From the NCBI GenBank assembly GCA_905182995.1, contig CAJJDP010000133.1:320484-340506 (forward strand): a stretch of 20,023 bases of DNA, given 5' to 3'. Shown piece after piece: positions 19,794-20,023 of the stretch. Made by a program: the position numbers and the translations under genes. This DNA comes from Paramecium octaurelia (lineage: Eukaryota; Ciliophora; Oligohymenophorea; Peniculida; Parameciidae). The notes under the pieces were generated by a model. The model was not told where the DNA came from, made no database searches, and saw only the letters and a program-made list of their open reading frames with translations. Position 1 is the first letter of the stretch. Every line of letters begins with the position of its first letter.

Positions 19794-20023
19794 TCAATTA
19801 TATTTCTTTACAAAGATATCAATAAATTCTTATTAAGAGAGCTAACCATTACCATTTGGATCACACAAAACTAAAATTTCTTTCCAACTATTTTAATTGC
19901 TTCCTCCACTCATTTCTGTAAAATCATCTTTATTTATATAACCATCACCATTCTTAAATTTATTAAATAATTTAATTTATACTGCTTCTTAACATTTAAA
20001 GATTTCAGCAGAAAATATTATTG
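19794..20023 (-). CDS. C-terminal fragment of an EF-hand protein, possibly a CDPK
   Basis: The minus-strand ciliate-code frame enters from the right edge and ends at TGA 19794-19796, giving 75 residues. Two EF-hands are visible. FNKFKNGDGYINKDDF has loop residues KNGDGYINKDDF, with Lys where the first position is usually Asp. LCDPNGNGQLSQQEFIDIF has a canonical DPNGNGQLSQQE loop. Calcium binding by the second loop is likely; the first may be weakened. A pair of EF-hands at the extreme C-terminus, ending a few residues after the last helix, is typical of ciliate calcium-dependent protein kinases, a large Paramecium family. The kinase part would lie beyond the window, so a calmodulin-like or other EF-hand protein is equally possible. 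No break is seen. Confidence 0.8.

Noticed and set aside
1..20023. Bacterial-type elements, tRNA, rRNA, telomeric repeats and typical viral genes
   Set aside because: None was seen by reading both strands. No telomere-like CCCCAA or CCCAAA tandem runs are present.

Overview
The window reads as nuclear DNA of a ciliate, most likely Paramecium. It is very AT-rich. TAA and TAG are read as glutamine and TGA is the only stop. Introns are tiny (22-29 nt, usually GTA...TAG). The code is shown inside the window: one WD40 repeat has CAA CAA (8798-8803) where most sister repeats have TAA TAA. Standard-code ORF finding therefore misses nearly everything here. The species cannot be named. Because TGA is rare in such DNA, open frames of 100-250 codons arise by chance, so length alone was not taken as evidence.

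Two genes look intact. A plus-strand gene (6536-9211) encodes an 891-residue protein with an N-terminal domain, a pentapeptide-like stretch, 14 WD40 repeats and a conserved-looking tail. A minus-strand gene (16852-18317) encodes a 431-residue protein with a B-box-like zinc-binding N-terminus, a coiled-coil-like region and seven TPRs. Its six C-terminal TPR exons are each exactly 102 nt, separated by phase-1 micro-introns. A third gene runs off the right edge on the minus strand (19794-20023) and encodes the last two EF-hands of a probable calcium-dependent kinase or other EF-hand protein.

Much of the rest looks like decayed sequence. Positions 1-6535 hold degenerate coding traces: membrane-protein-like frames near the left edge, a frameshifted minus-strand gene at 1560-2240, a possible reverse-transcriptase motif near 2700, and a 57-bp direct repeat at about 5.0-5.2 kb. 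A TPR pseudogene lies at 9821-11181 and recurs as a seemingly identical 1361-bp copy at 11183-12543, separated by one N. This is most simply an unmerged contig overlap.

From 12.6 to 16.7 kb the minus strand holds a broken non-LTR retrotransposon: an ORF1-like coiled-coil region, an APE-type endonuclease (LQE, GDFN and SFDHS motifs), a reverse transcriptase (motifs A, B and YVDD), and a C-terminal zinc-knuckle-like ORF. It ends about 110 bp from the stop of the TPR gene. A second, more decayed reverse-transcriptase fragment lies upstream of that gene at 18.7-19.3 kb, so an apparently intact gene sits between two retroelement remnants.
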